A DNA stretch of 61,539 nucleotides from Perkinsus marinus ATCC 50983 (GCF_000006405.1 NW_003213081.1:187101-248639); one strand, 5' to 3'; shown: positions 10,780 to 24,136, numbered from the stretch's first letter. Notes: generated from the letters alone by a model not told the origin. Numbers and translations are program-made.

Positions 10780-12999
10780 ATGTGTATCCCTTCATCAGCC
10801 TACTATATCGTCGTCGTATTATACCTATATATAGTTAAGAGTGGTGATGAGGGGGATATTGTATTATGGCCACCGATCATCGATCATCCTCATATATCTA
10901 CTACCAATGATGATGATGGTAATAATAATAGCAGTGAGTTATTCATAACAACAATATTGTATTAGCTACACTCGTATATGATACTACTCAGAGGTCTAGA
11001 TCATCATCATCACCATCCCTATCCATTACGACCAATCTAGGTAATAATAGATTATAGAGCCAATATTACTATTCCTTCATACTAGGTAATTGGATAAAGT
11101 GTGCCAATATTACAGGGGATTATTGTACTTGTAATGGTAATATAAGACTTGGATATTTCCCTAAGGGAATGTAATATAATAATAGTATACAAGGGATAAG
11201 TGTTATTATAGTTACACTAGACCAATAACATCAGCATCATCATATGGTGGATCAAATTGTACATATACAACATTACGTGATGGTCTATGGTCATCATTAC
11301 AAGTAGAGCAGAGAAGAGGAAGAAGAGGTAAGAAGAAGAACAATAGTAGTGATAAGAACTAAGTGTGAAGAGCTATAGGTGCTTGTGAATGTCGTAGAGC
11401 ATTAAGATATAATATTATATCAAATGCTGGTGGCCTTCTTCTTTATCATAATATATATAGAGGAGTAGTTATCATGATGAATAAGTACAGTATAAAGAAG
11501 GAGGAGGATAACAACACTATATGGTAATAGTAGTAGTACTACTACTGCTGTTGTTAGTAATTGTAATATCATTAGGAGTTATATACCATCAACGGGTCAC
11601 TTGATTAACAATGGTAAATGCCTTACTGCTAAACCCCCATCATTATCAGATGGATGGTCTACCTCATCCTACCTGCCTTGGCATGTAAGCTTCTATTGTT
11701 ATTATTACGTATCCTTGTTGGTAGTAGGTTGTTACTGATATATGCTCTAATATAGTGAATAAAGCATCAAGGCAAGCATGGGATGTTGTTGATATAGCAT
11801 ATCCTCTAACCATGAATAGGAGGATTAGATTGAGGTATTCCTCGGATATTGGTCAACGATGTCTTCAAGTACTAACAACAACAACAACAACAACAACAAG
11901 AAGAAGAAGAACACTTCATACTCCTCATCATCTAGAAGCTGTATTATGTGGTGATGTTACTCTAGATCCCAAGGATTGGTCTCTATTCACACCATTAATA
12001 CTACATCATCATCATCCATCTGGTAGTAGTAATAGTAGATATCATTATTAAAAGTAGCATTAATAAAGTCAGATAATACATGGGTAATATGTCGAGATGG
12101 TACATGCTCTGAATGTATTAATAACGGGGAGATTAGATATAATACATTTAATGGTCAAAATGATGATGATGATGGAGTAACAAATCCTATACCATTATTC
12201 ATGTCATCGTCATCATCATCATGGAATGCTGCTAATAATAACAACAACACTGTTACTAGTACTATGAATACTCAATGTAACTTGGATAGTATAAGAAGGA
12301 TAGCCATCCCTGAGGTAGTAATAATAACAGCGGTATTATATATCCGTATTATATGATGATAGATACATGTATCAGTTGATGAATATATCAATGCTGGTGG
12401 TCATGCTCATCATCATAGTGGTTCTATAGGATGCTGGTGCCAAGAATTCCATAGTAAGTGTTATTACTATTACTACTCTACTATATTCATGATCGTGATA
12501 TCGAGTTAGGTATACCCCAACGTTTGTTGACTAGATCAGGACTACATCACATGAATCTAGCATATCTACAGCAATTTAATAAAGGATCTATCACTACATC
12601 ACATTACACAGATAATAATGATGACATTATCGATAACAAGAAGATGAAGAACATGTTTAATAAGAGGTAATACTAGTTGTAATACTATTAGTAGGAGTAT
12701 TAACAGCACTACTTGTATTACTGTGTGTATAATAGTAGAGTTCTTTAGAAATATCATCAACGGAGAACTAGGGGATACTACATATGATGATCTACCTACT
12801 TGTGAATCTAATACTGATGTAATAATAATACTACTATACTAAGGCAGTATTATTATTATTCTTGTTATAGGGATGTACTTATGAGGAAGTACTGATAGCT
12901 AACTCTAGGATGCACTATTCTAGTAGTATGGCAATGAGTCTGGTATTAAGATCATATATTATCTATCACATCATGTACATGATAATAATAATACACTAA
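10780..12999 (+). CDS. Multi-exon Cys-rich secreted or membrane protein, unrecognised
   Basis: A probable first exon at 10780 begins MCIPSSAYYIVVVLYLYIV, a signal-peptide or signal-anchor-like segment. Many short exon-like blocks follow on the plus strand, several with paired cysteines and N-glycosylation-type sites: NWIKCANITGDYCTCNGNIR (around 11090-11170), RDKCYYSYTRPITS, GACECRRALRYN, VICRDGTCSECINNGEIRYN (around 12085-12140), IGCWCQEFHS, and GCTYEEVLIANSRMHYSSS near the end, with a stop at 12997-12999. The pattern suggests an extracellular disulfide-rich protein. I cannot assign a family, and the exon chain is a reading by eye rather than a verified model. Confidence 0.4.
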
Positions 13000-13080
13000 T
13001 ACGTGTTATACCATCACTACTACTACTTGTGTTATCCTCCTTACTGGACATCTTTCATGATCCTCTTTATAGTTGTTAAG

Positions 13081-13900
13081 ATGAGTAATATTCCATCTAG
13101 TAGAGGTAAGCTTCCATCCCGTCCAACTACTACTAATCGAGGGACTACTCCCACCACAACCCCACAACAGAGAGGTATTATAGCAGCACCACCGCCTAAG
13201 CAACATCATCAACAACAACATAGTAATAATAATAAGCACAACTGGAGTAGAAGTGCTGTATAATATTATTCAGAGCCTAGTGTCGTAGTAGCAGGTGGTG
13301 AAGTATGGGGTAATAATAACAGGAATAATAATACATGGGCAGCTAGAGCAGCAGCAGCAGCAACAGCAGGAGGAGCATCTAGTAGTAATAAGAGGTTAAC
13401 AACATCCCCTACTACTCAAGGGAACACTACTACTACTACTCACCAACAACAAGTAACTCCTCCTACATCTACAACGATGCTGATGCCGCAAACGACGACA
13501 TTCAATGCTAAGGAGGCTGCAGAGTTCTTACATAAGAGTAAGAAGATAGTAGTAATAATAGTTGATAGTAGTAATACTGGTAGGATATGATGCCACTAAT
13601 GAGAGGTATATAGCATGGAGTCAGTTAGCAGAAAATAGTAGAAGGAAACAACAGCAAGGAGTAGATAATAGACGTAATAATGATGATGCTATATAAGTGT
13701 AGTATCCTACTCTATTATTATCAGAGACTGTGTATAAATATGTAGCTGAGAAAAGTTGGGGTAGTAGAGGTGGTAGTATGATGCCTGGTAAAGAGGATTT
13801 CGTACATCAAGTAATAGGACCAGCAACTACTACTACTATTACTACTTGTTGTTCTTAGTTGGAACTAAGCTATTCTAATGATGTCTTCTGGGTCTGGTAA
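13081..13900 (+). CDS. Low-complexity protein with short conserved-looking C-terminal segments
   Basis: A start at 13081 reads MSNIPSSRGKLPSRPTTT followed by Gln, His, Asn and Thr runs. Later exons hold TFNAKEAAEFLHKSKK, NERYIAWSQLAENSRRK and TVYKYVAEKSWG with GKEDFVHQ. A last intron (about 13831-13857) would join to LELSYSNDVFWVW before the stop at 13898-13900. The Ser/Thr/Gln-rich part is probably disordered. I do not recognise the family. Confidence 0.35.
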
Positions 13901-14492
13901 GAAGCCTACTCAAGTAGTGTAGATATCTAATACTACTATTCTTATACTTAACATCATAATCATAATCATCATCAGACTTACTGATGTTACTACAAGTACT
14001 ACAACTATTTGGTGGGCTATGATAAGAGTTAGTACTGTTATTATCATTAACTTGAGTTAGAGTACTAATACAACGTTTATCCTACTCGGTGTTATATAAT
14101 GTAGTAGTAGTAGGGATAAGGTAGTAGTAGAAGAGGAAATTTCATAGGTTGTTGTTGTTGTTATTTGAGGTATATAGAGGATATCAATGATAGTAGGTAC
14201 TCTGTTGTTGATTATGACTTTAATTATTATATTGAAGATAGTAGTGTCCTTATATCATAGCCGTATGAATAACATCATGAATATGTTATTATCTACTTAT
14301 TCCTCTTACTCTTCATATCATCATAAGGAGGAGGATGTTTAAGATAATAAGTGTATACTTGTATTATTACTAATAAGTAGGGATATATTATTATTATATT
14401 AGTACTTTTCACTTAGTATACCGACTCAGTATACTATTCATCTTGTAGTAGTAGTAGTAGTAGATTAGGATGATAACTTTATTGATACCATC
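13901..14492. other. Spacer without a recognisable gene
   Basis: This is about 590 bp of AT-rich sequence with TAG/TAC triplet runs and short open frames only. I see no protein family, RNA gene or clear regulatory element. Confidence 0.4.
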
Positions 14493-17400
14493 ATGAGCAT
14501 TTTAGGATTACTTAAACACTGCGGGATTATCATCTATTGTTATTATTCTTGTTGTTGTTGTTGTTGTTATCATCACTTATATATGGATAACACGACCATT
14601 GGCGACTATTCAGAAGCCTCTTATAATAATCAAAGAGTTAATGATGATATCTTCCTTATAATATCAAATGAGAATGATGAAGAGGAGATAAGGATATCAC
14701 AATTACCACTAGTACCAGCAGAAGCTAGATCATATATAGCTAGTAAGTTGTGTAAGTCCTCCAGACAACAACAATATGGTCATAATCATCATGGGCATGC
14801 TATACTATCGGATGATGATGATAATAATAAGGATGATGATGATGATGATGCGGAGTTTTGGTATAAGGTGTATATGGCCTCCGCCGCCACCACCAGTGAT
14901 AGTAGTATATCAAAAAGTAAAGGTGTATCATCCAATGCTGCACTATTGGAATGGTAATAATATTTTGCTACTACACCAACTACTACTACTAACATCATCT
15001 ATACTAATAGTATTGTTATTGTCTTTAGTATACTTACTAGAGGTTATGTTCCTACACCATCATCATTTCCTTTACGATTATTACAATGTCAAGTAATGGA
15101 GATAGAAGGATATGATAATGATAATATAGAGGAAAAGTATCAGGAATTATTGGAGTAACCAACAACAACAAGAAGGAGACTACTAACGCTATACCATTAT
15201 CTTAGTTTCGCCGCTGCTGCTGCTTCTACTACTACTAATACAACAACAATGACGATGATGATGAATCAGCAGTCTACTAGTGTGGGTAATAGTAGTAATA
15301 ATGGCCCTCTAGCACTATTACACTACTTACACTTCATTATGAGGAAAAGAGGTATACGAGCAGCGATAGACTTATTCACTGATCTCTATCAATGTAATAA
15401 TATAGATAGTATTATAAGTATAGTAGTAATCATGGTAACCGTTTTAGCCGAATCGGAATTACTAACTTCGGAGGTTTATATCGCCGTTGCATATTCAATA
15501 GTCTGGTATGGGTATACTCAACAACAACAACAACAACAAAAAGAAGAAGTAGATGATTATGATTATATCCAACGTAAGAGTACTGCGATATCTGTATTAA
15601 GAAAAGGGATAAAGAGGTAATATAGTAGTAGATTATTATTATGATGTCGTATACTCCTTATTACATTTATAATCATCATCTTGACCACCATAGTAGTACT
15701 ACTATTCAGATTACGTGAAGGTTTACAAGTCCCTAATACTAGATCCCTCTATGCTACAACTACTACTACCACTAGTAGTAGCAGCAGCAATATTGGTACA
15801 TTTACTACACAACAAGACGCTAGCAGCCAAGAGCTGAAATCATCATCATCATCTTCGTTATCGTTACAGCAATACCATCTACTTGGTAAAGTAGCTCAAG
15901 TAGAGTTAGCTTTAGTGGATTTCCAAGCATATTGTAATAATGATAAGGATTCGGCATTCATCACATTATCAAGGCTTATAGTCGATATTGGTAATAATAA
16001 TACTACTATTATCATCGTCATCATCATCCTTCTTTATGTTGTTGTTAGAGCATTTCTATTTATCAGCATGTATCAATAATACATCTAATCCTGAACTCTA
16101 TAGGATAAGGAGAATGGCTTGGACCAAATGGGAGGATATTATTAATAAGGATTTTGATTGTGATGCTCAAACTATCAAAGGGATGCAGGTTATAATAATA
16201 ATAATAGTAGTCGTATTCACCCTACTTCTCCTTCTTCTTAGTTTCTACATAGAGAATATCTTAGACATTCAGGATCAGTTGATAAAGGGAGACCATCAAC
16301 AGTAGCATCACTCTTATCACAAATACATCATACACAACAACAACATGATAGTAGTAGTAGTAATCATATAATTGTACTACTGTTATATCATCGATTCTTT
16401 TAGATAAATTGATCAATGCTGGAAATAATAATAATACTACAGCGATGAATAGTAACGATGTTATATATCATTTATCCCCAGAGGAAGAGGAGGAGATTAA
16501 CTTGTCAAAAGCAGTTAGTTGGTTCGAACTACAACCATCAATAAATGAGGTATATATTCGAAGTTTCATGACGATGATAATGATTGCCACCTTAATAGAG
16601 TAGTAGGCACTACGTCATCTCAAGGTTGGTAATATGTTGATACCGGATACAGCATTATTGGAATACTTCAATGATCATCATCAGCATCACCATTCTCCTA
16701 CTACTACTGCTGCTGGTGATTACCGTACCGCAGTATTATAAGTAATTATAGTTGTCACTATTCCTCTTAGGTTATCCTCATGATGTTGAACAATCTAGGA
16801 GGATTGATTATCATGATGATGGAGATGATGATGATGAGGAGGAATTAAAATCATTGTTACAACTTGGCGATCTAGCAGCTACATTATTAGATGCATCTGA
16901 TATGGGAGGGGATAAGGAAACAGAATTACATCAAGTTGTTAGACCTGATATTACCAAAATGTTACCGTAATAATAATAACAATGATGATGATAATAGGTT
17001 ATTCTTACTTGTTATTATTGCTAGATACAATGCTCAAGAGGATCAGGTCCTAAGTGGAGGTACAAGTACTTCTGCTTTCTTATCAGCTAAGCATCATCCA
17101 CATCATCATCATAACGAAATGGATGATATTAATGGGAGCGGCGGTGGCGGTGGCGCTGATATAGATGATATGACTATGATGATGATACCAATGATAATAC
17201 AGACTGTATTACAAGTTCTACCTAAGAGAGATCTTATGACGAGTAAAGTGAATCATTATTATTATTGCTATTTCAAATATTTATACAGGTAATTATCAAT
17301 CAGTTGCTGAGGAATGTGCTAAGACTATGAAGGCTATACCTATACTAAGAAGAGTTGATGATGATATACTACTCGATGTAATAGGGCAATAATGGTATGT

Positions 17401-17775
17401 ACCTATATATTTACTTGCCAAGATTGATCGTACTACTCGTCAAAATGCCGAATATCGGTTGGCTAAGAAGGATCAGCCAGATGCAGTTAAGAGTAAATCA
17501 TCAGCAGTAACGACATCAGCAGAACAGGGAGGTGGTGGTGTAGTATGTTACTGCAGCTGTTACAGCTGCAGTAACAGCAGCTAGTCAAGCATTAGGAGAA
17601 GCTACTGCAGTAAGCCCTAATGATAACTATCCTTATCATCTCATGTATTCAGGCTGTTGTTGGTGGTGGTGGAGTAGTAAACCCATCAGTGGTAGTGAAG
17701 AAGGAGGAACCAAGTGACAATACTTATCGTTGGAAACCTATACGATTACCTCAATCTCGCTTTAACAACAGATGA
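14493..17775 (+). CDS. HAT-repeat protein resembling CstF77/Rna14 (Suf domain)
   Basis: CstF77/Rna14 proteins are scaffolds in mRNA 3'-end processing. Plus-strand exons encode paired helices of half-a-TPR type: ALLHYLHFIMRKRGIRAAID with LFTDLY, EVYIAVAYSIVWYGY and STAISVLRKGIKR (15249-15620), YHLLGKVAQVELALVDFQAY (about 15870-15935), and ELYRIRRMAWTKWEDIINKD (about 16090-16160). A late exon contains ELHQVVRPDITKMLP, similar to the RPD-x3-M segment after the HAT domain of CstF77. It is followed by PMIIQTVLQVLPKRDLM, similar to the segment used for CstF64 binding. The C terminus ends WKPIRLPQSRFNNR at 17775. Poly-Asn, poly-Asp and poly-Gln insertions are frequent. The N-terminal exons are uncertain. 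The assignment rests on pattern similarity, so another HAT protein is possible. Confidence 0.4.
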
Positions 17776-18329
17776 ACGTTGAAACCCTTACATAACACCA
17801 ATCTTGTGTTGCCTCTAGTAGTAGTAATCATCTAATCATATGAAGTACCTTAATATTACCTTCGATGAAAGCCTCAAGTGAAATACACTCCTCCGAGGTT
17901 TCACTCTCCATCAACATGTACTGGTACTTAACTAAGCTCATCACGATGTCCAATATGAAAGGGATGTTGTATGAACTACCGAACGTTGGACCTTGTTGAT
18001 GACTTGATTAACTCGGTATATTTCATATCTCCTTGATGATATCCATCATTTTCGATAGGTTATTCTTAACCAACATAGTTGGTGAGAGATGTCCATTTAT
18101 TGGCATTTTATTTTACGCACTAGTAGAATGATATTATTGGGGACATTACCAGTGGATTTAGATAGTTCACATTACCGAGGCTGATGATATTACTGGGAAC
18201 AACGCTACTAATGATAAATTAACCAATAGTAGACATGCTGCATAGTAATAATGGAACTGTCATAATGATAATAATACTATAATGATGATTATCATCATTT
18301 ATGAGCTTATCCCTCTGAAGATATCCTCT
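17776..18329. other. Convergent spacer
   Basis: About 550 bp between the 3' ends of the HAT-repeat gene and the CPAP-like gene. No coding signal, RNA gene or ordered repeat was seen. Confidence 0.45.
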
Positions 18330-20747
18330 TTATAATACCACTGGGGAAGTGTATTTCCTTGCTACCATCGGGATAATGATATTCCTAATATAAGAACTAC
18401 TATAAAGTTTATGATGATGAGATAATACCTTCTGTCCAGTATTAAATATGAATATATCAGTAGAATCTGGTAGAGTCTTCTGCCTAGTACCACCATCAAC
18501 ATACCAATACAATTCAGTACCATCATTTATCTTGCTTCTAATATCACCGTTGGGTAGATATGTACGTGATACTAATGCTTTATTACACTCACCACTGCTA
18601 CTAGGCCATACAACTTTCTTAAGACCAGTAGTAAAAGTGACAGTCCTGATACCAGTAGAGTATAGACGATCACAACGTTTACCATCGTCTGTTAAACTTT
18701 CTGAAATTAGTGTACCATATTTTGTATCGTTATCATTATCATCATTGTTATGAATATGACCATAGAAATACCAGTAATCATCATCATCATCATCATGAGT
18801 AACCCCATCCTCCTCATTAATAGGTTGTGATGATGATGATGATGATGATGCATTATTGGTTGTAGTGATAGGAGGATGAGTGGTAGTAGTAGTAGTAGTA
18901 GGAGGAATAGCAATATAACCGATACTAGCTTTGCTAGTCTCTCTATTGGTAGTTTCATTGGCAATAGAATGATGATGATGATGGTCATCATCATCACGAC
19001 GGATAGCACTGGTCATATTCCTGATCATGAATATTACCTCTACAGCATAATTAGTATTATTATTACCTTTTATCTCCTTTAACCTTTGTTATTATCTTAT
19101 TATTCCTCATTGATGTACCACCTTCTTCTCCTTCTTCCTCCTCTGGATCTACTAGCTCTTTCAACCATCTCTCTTTACATCGTTTTAACTAATAATATTA
19201 TTCTGGTCGGCAAAGCCGACGGGTATATGATATTATTACTTCAGCAACTAGATGTTTGTTCTTCATTTGAAGTTCCACAATGAGTGTATTAAGTCGTTTA
19301 ATCTCCAAATCAGCCTTCTTAGTCTTATTATCAACTTCCAATTGGAGTTCCAATATCTTATCCTTCAACCCCCTCTCCTCATCTTTCCATTTACTCTAAT
19401 AATAACTTATCATCGTAATAATAATAAAGGATAATGGTAATACTCACCTGCTGTGCATTTATATGCCTATAACGATCCTTCTCTTCTTGGAATCTTTTCC
19501 TCTCCCTTCTTAATGCTACTCTATCATCATCAATACTCTTCCTAATATCATCAGCCTCTTCCTTAGCTCTATCCCTATATTATTGTTTAATAATAATAAG
19601 CATGGTAAGCACCATGTAGTATTAGTGTTATTATTACCTTATCCTTTCTGCTTCCTGTAATAGGTTTTCCCTCTCAATTCTTAACGTTTTGCATATCTCG
19701 TTCTCCTTATTAAACCTTACAATTATATTAAAGACAACATCCTCGATAGTACTACTACCTCGTAATCTGCTTATCTAGTAATGCTAGTTTTTCCTTTAAT
19801 AACTTCCCCTCCTCCTTTTCCTTTTCCTTCTCCTCCTTATCATCATCCTTATTTCCCTCCTGTTTATTCCTGGTAGTTGTTGTCCTTCCTTTATTGCCCA
19901 TCCCTACTTTATCATTATTACCATATATAAGTTTAGCAACAGCATCACCCTCCCAATGAGCAGATAATATATGCCTCCTAGAGCCTATTGTCTGTTCTTC
20001 TTCTTCTCGAGGTATTACTACTACTCCCTCATCTTCGTGAATACTCTTACACGTCGTCACTACAGGTATCTCCTCCTCTTCATCGTGTTGTGGTATTAGA
20101 CCATTATACAATACATTGTTATTAGTGGACTGTCCCTCCTCTACTATCATATAATCATCATCATTATTAAGGTCATCATCATAATCATCATCATACAATG
20201 ATTTCCTCGGTAATACCATATCAGTCGTCGCAGATGTCGACGATGTCGTCGCAGATGTCGTCGTAGTAGTAGGGATATTATCGTCAGATCTCGATACATG
20301 CTGCTGCTGGTGGTGCTGTTGCTCTTGCTGTTGCTGATCTGTATTGAGGATAATACAACAAACAATATATAAACAACGATGATCATGTATTACTCCTCCT
20401 CTTCATCATCATATCGGTATTCCATTTTATGCCTATTTTATTATTCGCCTTCATCCTCATATTATTATTGTCATCCTTGATAATATTAGCCTTATATGCA
20501 TTATTCTTGGATGACCTAGGTGGTATGTAACTCCTAGGCATCCTCGCACCTGTTGATAGGCTAATCATCATTATCAGCAGTATTAAATAATACTACTATT
20601 AGTACTACCTTTCTTAAGAAAGGGACGTGGATGATGGTGATGATTAGGAGCAGTTACACCACGCTGTAGTTTCTCATTATCATCCTGTATTCCTCCTCCT
20701 CCTCCCCTTTTTTCCTGATACGTAATATTCTCTATTTCACATGTCAT
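18330..20747 (-). CDS. CPAP/SAS-4-like centriole assembly protein (TCP10 G-box domain)
   Basis: CPAP/SAS-4 controls centriole and basal-body length. The start at 20747 (MTCEIENITYQEKR) leads into RPFLKKGS, matching the short PFL+RG motif of this family. Middle exons contain acidic, disordered sequence and a long charged coiled coil (KWKDEERGLKDKILELQLEV around 19260-19395, RDRAKEEADDIRKS and ALRREREKRFQEEKDR around 19450-19580). The last exon (18330-19028) holds the C-terminal G-box beta-repeat: YSTGIRTVTFTTGLKK, TYLPNGDIRSKINDGTELYW, then TLPDSTDIFIFNTGQKV. These follow the NGD, DG and GQ spacing of the TCP10 domain that binds STIL/Ana2-type proteins in animals. It lies head-to-tail with RPB7, 104 bp downstream of it. 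Exon borders in the coiled-coil part are approximate. Confidence 0.7.
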
Positions 20748-20851
20748 TGAAATGATAATAAATAGTATGATATTCACTATCGTACCGATGTAATAATAAT
20801 AACAACTAAACAAGTACACTATTAATAGGAAATGATTACGTGAATATTATC

Positions 20852-21691
20852 TCAAAAGGTGTTAGTATCATCAGTGTGTATCATTAACCCTTCATTATTA
20901 TCATAATCTTCTTCTTGTTGTTGTTGTGGTGATGTAGTAGTATTAATATTAGATATAGTAGTATTAGGTAATGTAGGGGCAATACTAGGACCAAGATAAT
21001 CAGCATTAATAGTACCAATAGCGAATAACTGATTACCATCTCTTCTCACTCCCATTATACGTACTCGTACCTATTAATACCACTCCTTCTTCTCCACATC
21101 ATCATCCTTATTACTGTTACCTCAGAGTCTTGTTGTATAACGACTGTTTGATCAGCATCACTATAACATACAGGAGTAGCGGTTTCACGGAAGATAACAT
21201 CATCAGGCATACTCTGAATATGATAATAATAGATGATATTATAATATCAACCCCCTTACACTCCTTGATACAAATACTTTCATTGGGCCGAAGTATGCAA
21301 AGAATCCAAGTTTACTAACTTCACTTACCCAACAATCCATTACCTAATAATATAGTATTACTCTGTGTGTATTATTATTAGTAGTACTACCTCATTTTTA
21401 AACGGTCTAAATATTATACCTTGAAATACAACATTAACTAATGCCATACCAGTACCATCTTGTATTTTAGGTTTTGATTTATCTACTATATTTATTATAT
21501 GTACTATTGTACCATCATGATTCTTTGATAAATTCCCTTCCAATTCTACTCGTAGTTGTGTATCCAATCTCTGATAATAATAACATTACCATATTAGTAG
21601 TTATTCATAATATTATTACAATATCAAACATAGGACCAAGGTCACTAGGCTTCATAGCCACTGTCTTATTATCAGTTAACACGAAATACAT
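20852..21691 (-). CDS. RNA polymerase II subunit RPB7
   Basis: RPB7 forms the stalk of RNA polymerase II with RPB4 and contacts nascent RNA. The first exon, from 21691, reads MYFVLTDNKTVAMKPSDLGP. The next exon ends the N-terminal tip domain with FQGIIFRPFKNEVV (21358-21567). A middle exon encodes the S1-like OB fold, and the last exon ends MGVRRDGNQLFAIGTINADY with LGPSIAPTLP. IFRPFKxEVV and RxDxNxxFAIGxxxxDYLG are diagnostic of this subunit. Unusually, the protein continues about 45 residues past the canonical end as an Asn/Thr/Gln/Asp-rich tail ending DDTNTF. A degenerate retroelement begins about 35 bp upstream of the ATG, leaving almost no host promoter. Confidence 0.85.
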
Positions 21692-24028
21692 AATAATAAT
21701 GCTAAATAAGAATAACAAGAAGGGGGGAACGTTGGTGTAGTAGTCGTCTTCGTCAAGTGCGGAGAACCAGGTTTTACCAACTCGCCAAGCTTGGTGATTT
21801 CGGGTCCTAATGAACTCTCGCCAACACGCTCAATCATGGGATACGACCGCTTCTGGACCATATTTCACCTCTTTGGCGTCGACACCTAACGAATTTCACC
21901 GAGATGTGGCGGAAACTGGTTGAGGAAATCCGTAATTTCGTTCGCCCAAATGATCTATTCCGTTCTGCGCGCACGGTTACAGCAACTTGGTATTGGTGTA
22001 ACATGCCAGTGGCTCAGATATTGCTATAAAACTTGGTGAACTTATCGGTATTCGCCAACTACGTGTCGTAAATCGCCGATATCTTGGTATAATCATTTGT
22101 TTATGAAGATTACACCATCTTTCGCGATATCCGCCTTTTATCGATCACGGTTGGTATATTCCCGAGTCGGAGTCGAATATCGCCAGGTGATTTGTTCAAA
22201 TCTGGTTTTGTGACAGGCTTTCGCCACAACTTTGAGATGTTTCCTTTCCGGCGAGAGTTTTATCAAGGCCGCATACCGCCAAGTTGGATTCAACCGCACA
22301 CTTCCCCCTTGGTTCTGCTTTTCGTTGTCAGTGACTTTCGATGTCTTTGGACTCTGAGTTCAAATGATTATCATGTCTTGTGGTAGGCCGATCGAGTACA
22401 GGAGAGTTCGCGCGGGAAGCCCAGGATCTACTTACATGAGTTTTACCACGGCAGAGTTAATCCTTTGTCAACTTTGCCGAGCCGGCAAGGCCCAACGAGG
22501 AAGTTGAACAGCGTCGTATGGCCTTGTATGAATCGGTCAGTGATCTCCGATCATCATATCTCCATAGAGATTCTCCTTTTCGATGGAATGCTCCGACCAA
22601 AGCTCGAGTTCAATAATTCATGGCTGAATAAGGCTCCGGCCAAGGCTCCGACCAAGAAGCAGCTCAGGCTTATTTGGAGAGACTGCGGCAGCACTTGAAG
22701 GAGGTTCAACAAATTGGGTCACAATACATCAAACAGGTGGCAGGGAAGCGAGCGCTGGAACATAGAGAGGATATGGAGCCTGAAGAGGTGTTTCAGGTAG
22801 GTTGTCCTAACAGGATAGTATCCTAGTGCTGGTGACTTGAGTTTAGGTGGGCGACAAAGTTGCCTTTAAAAGAGCCTCTTCGGCCACAGTACATAGCTCT
22901 AAGTTCCAGAAGCGCAAGTTCCATGGGGTGTATCTGGTGACCAAGGTGTTGTCCCCAACCAGTTACCGGTTACTAGTTACCGTTACCTGGTTACCCCATT
23001 ACCAGTCGTTGCGTCCCGAAACGACCTTATTGGTAACAGCGCAACAATTGCCATAAGACACCGTGAACGTAGTGGACAGCTAAACGAAGCCTAGAGAATA
23101 ACCAGTTCTTGTTCCCCTTTAAAACGTGTTTTTTACACTACTCAGTTCTTGTGTTATCTCGGAAACTGCTCCAGCACTCAGCATAGCCCCACAAGGCTCG
23201 CTTTCTGCCGATTAACACACAGAGGTCTTCTTCACCTTCAACTACCAACTCCTCACCATCACGGTCTCCTCAAAGACGATACAGGTAAAGATCGTCTTCT
23301 CCGGCATACCAGTCGCCCTCAACACTGACGACCGAATACTTCTGACGAACTTGGCGGTCTAGCGAGAAGTTCGACCAAACGAACACCTTGTCTCCGGGGA
23401 CTATTGACATGTGATTAACACAAGGATTCTGAATTCCGAGTCAACACTACCATCAAAAAAACAACACCAACTAATGAGATTAACTCACTCGCCTTTCCTC
23501 AGCCTTGAAAGGCCACCGCCTTATTCAAGGCTCACCATCCTTCATTCGGAGCTTGATGCGCATCCGCTCGTTGTGCTTTCTCAGTTGATGAATGGAGAAT
23601 CGTTCATGTGCACGGCGATGACCCATGAAGCACTTCAGGGCACCGTGCAGGCCCTCGGCAGCGTTGTCTGTACTATGTCGCATGCTCGCTGGAGCTGATC
23701 AGACTGATCAGATCAGAATAATATACCCGAACGTGAGGTGCCTCGCCAATGGAGGATCAGACCTGAAAGAGACCCTTTTCCGAGATTATGAATTAACAGA
23801 ACCCGACGTTGTAGTAGTAGAGCGCTCGACACGACTATCGGGGGCGGGCTTGAGTGAGAGCGAGTTGTCAACAATAAACTTAAACAGAATAAGGTCCTCC
23901 AAGACTCAACTTCTCCTGAAAAGCAACACAGTATAGAACACAAAAGCGAAACTTCCTACTTACCGGAAGACAGTAGAGAACGGAACTTATCACGACACTG
24001 TTGACCGGTCTTAGCTGGGCATTGTGAG

Positions 24029-24054
24029 CTTCACATTGTCTTCACAATGTGAAG
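24029..24054. repeat. Perfect inverted repeat, 11-bp arms, 4-nt loop
   Basis: The arms cttcacattgt (24029-24039) and acaatgtgaag (24044-24054) pair perfectly around the loop CTTC. It lies inside the degenerate retroelement stretch. Confidence 0.8.
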
Positions 24055-24087
24055 ACTCAGTAGGAAAATACCGATAGAAAATAAGAC

Positions 24088-24136
24088 CAATTGAATCCGA
24101 GAGCTTTCATAGTGGGAATGCTCTCGGATTCAATTG
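24088..24136. repeat. Perfect inverted repeat, 17-bp arms, 15-nt loop
   Basis: The arms caattgaatccgagagc (24088-24104) and its exact reverse complement (24120-24136) flank a 15-nt loop. It is only 33 bp from the previous hairpin. Confidence 0.85.
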
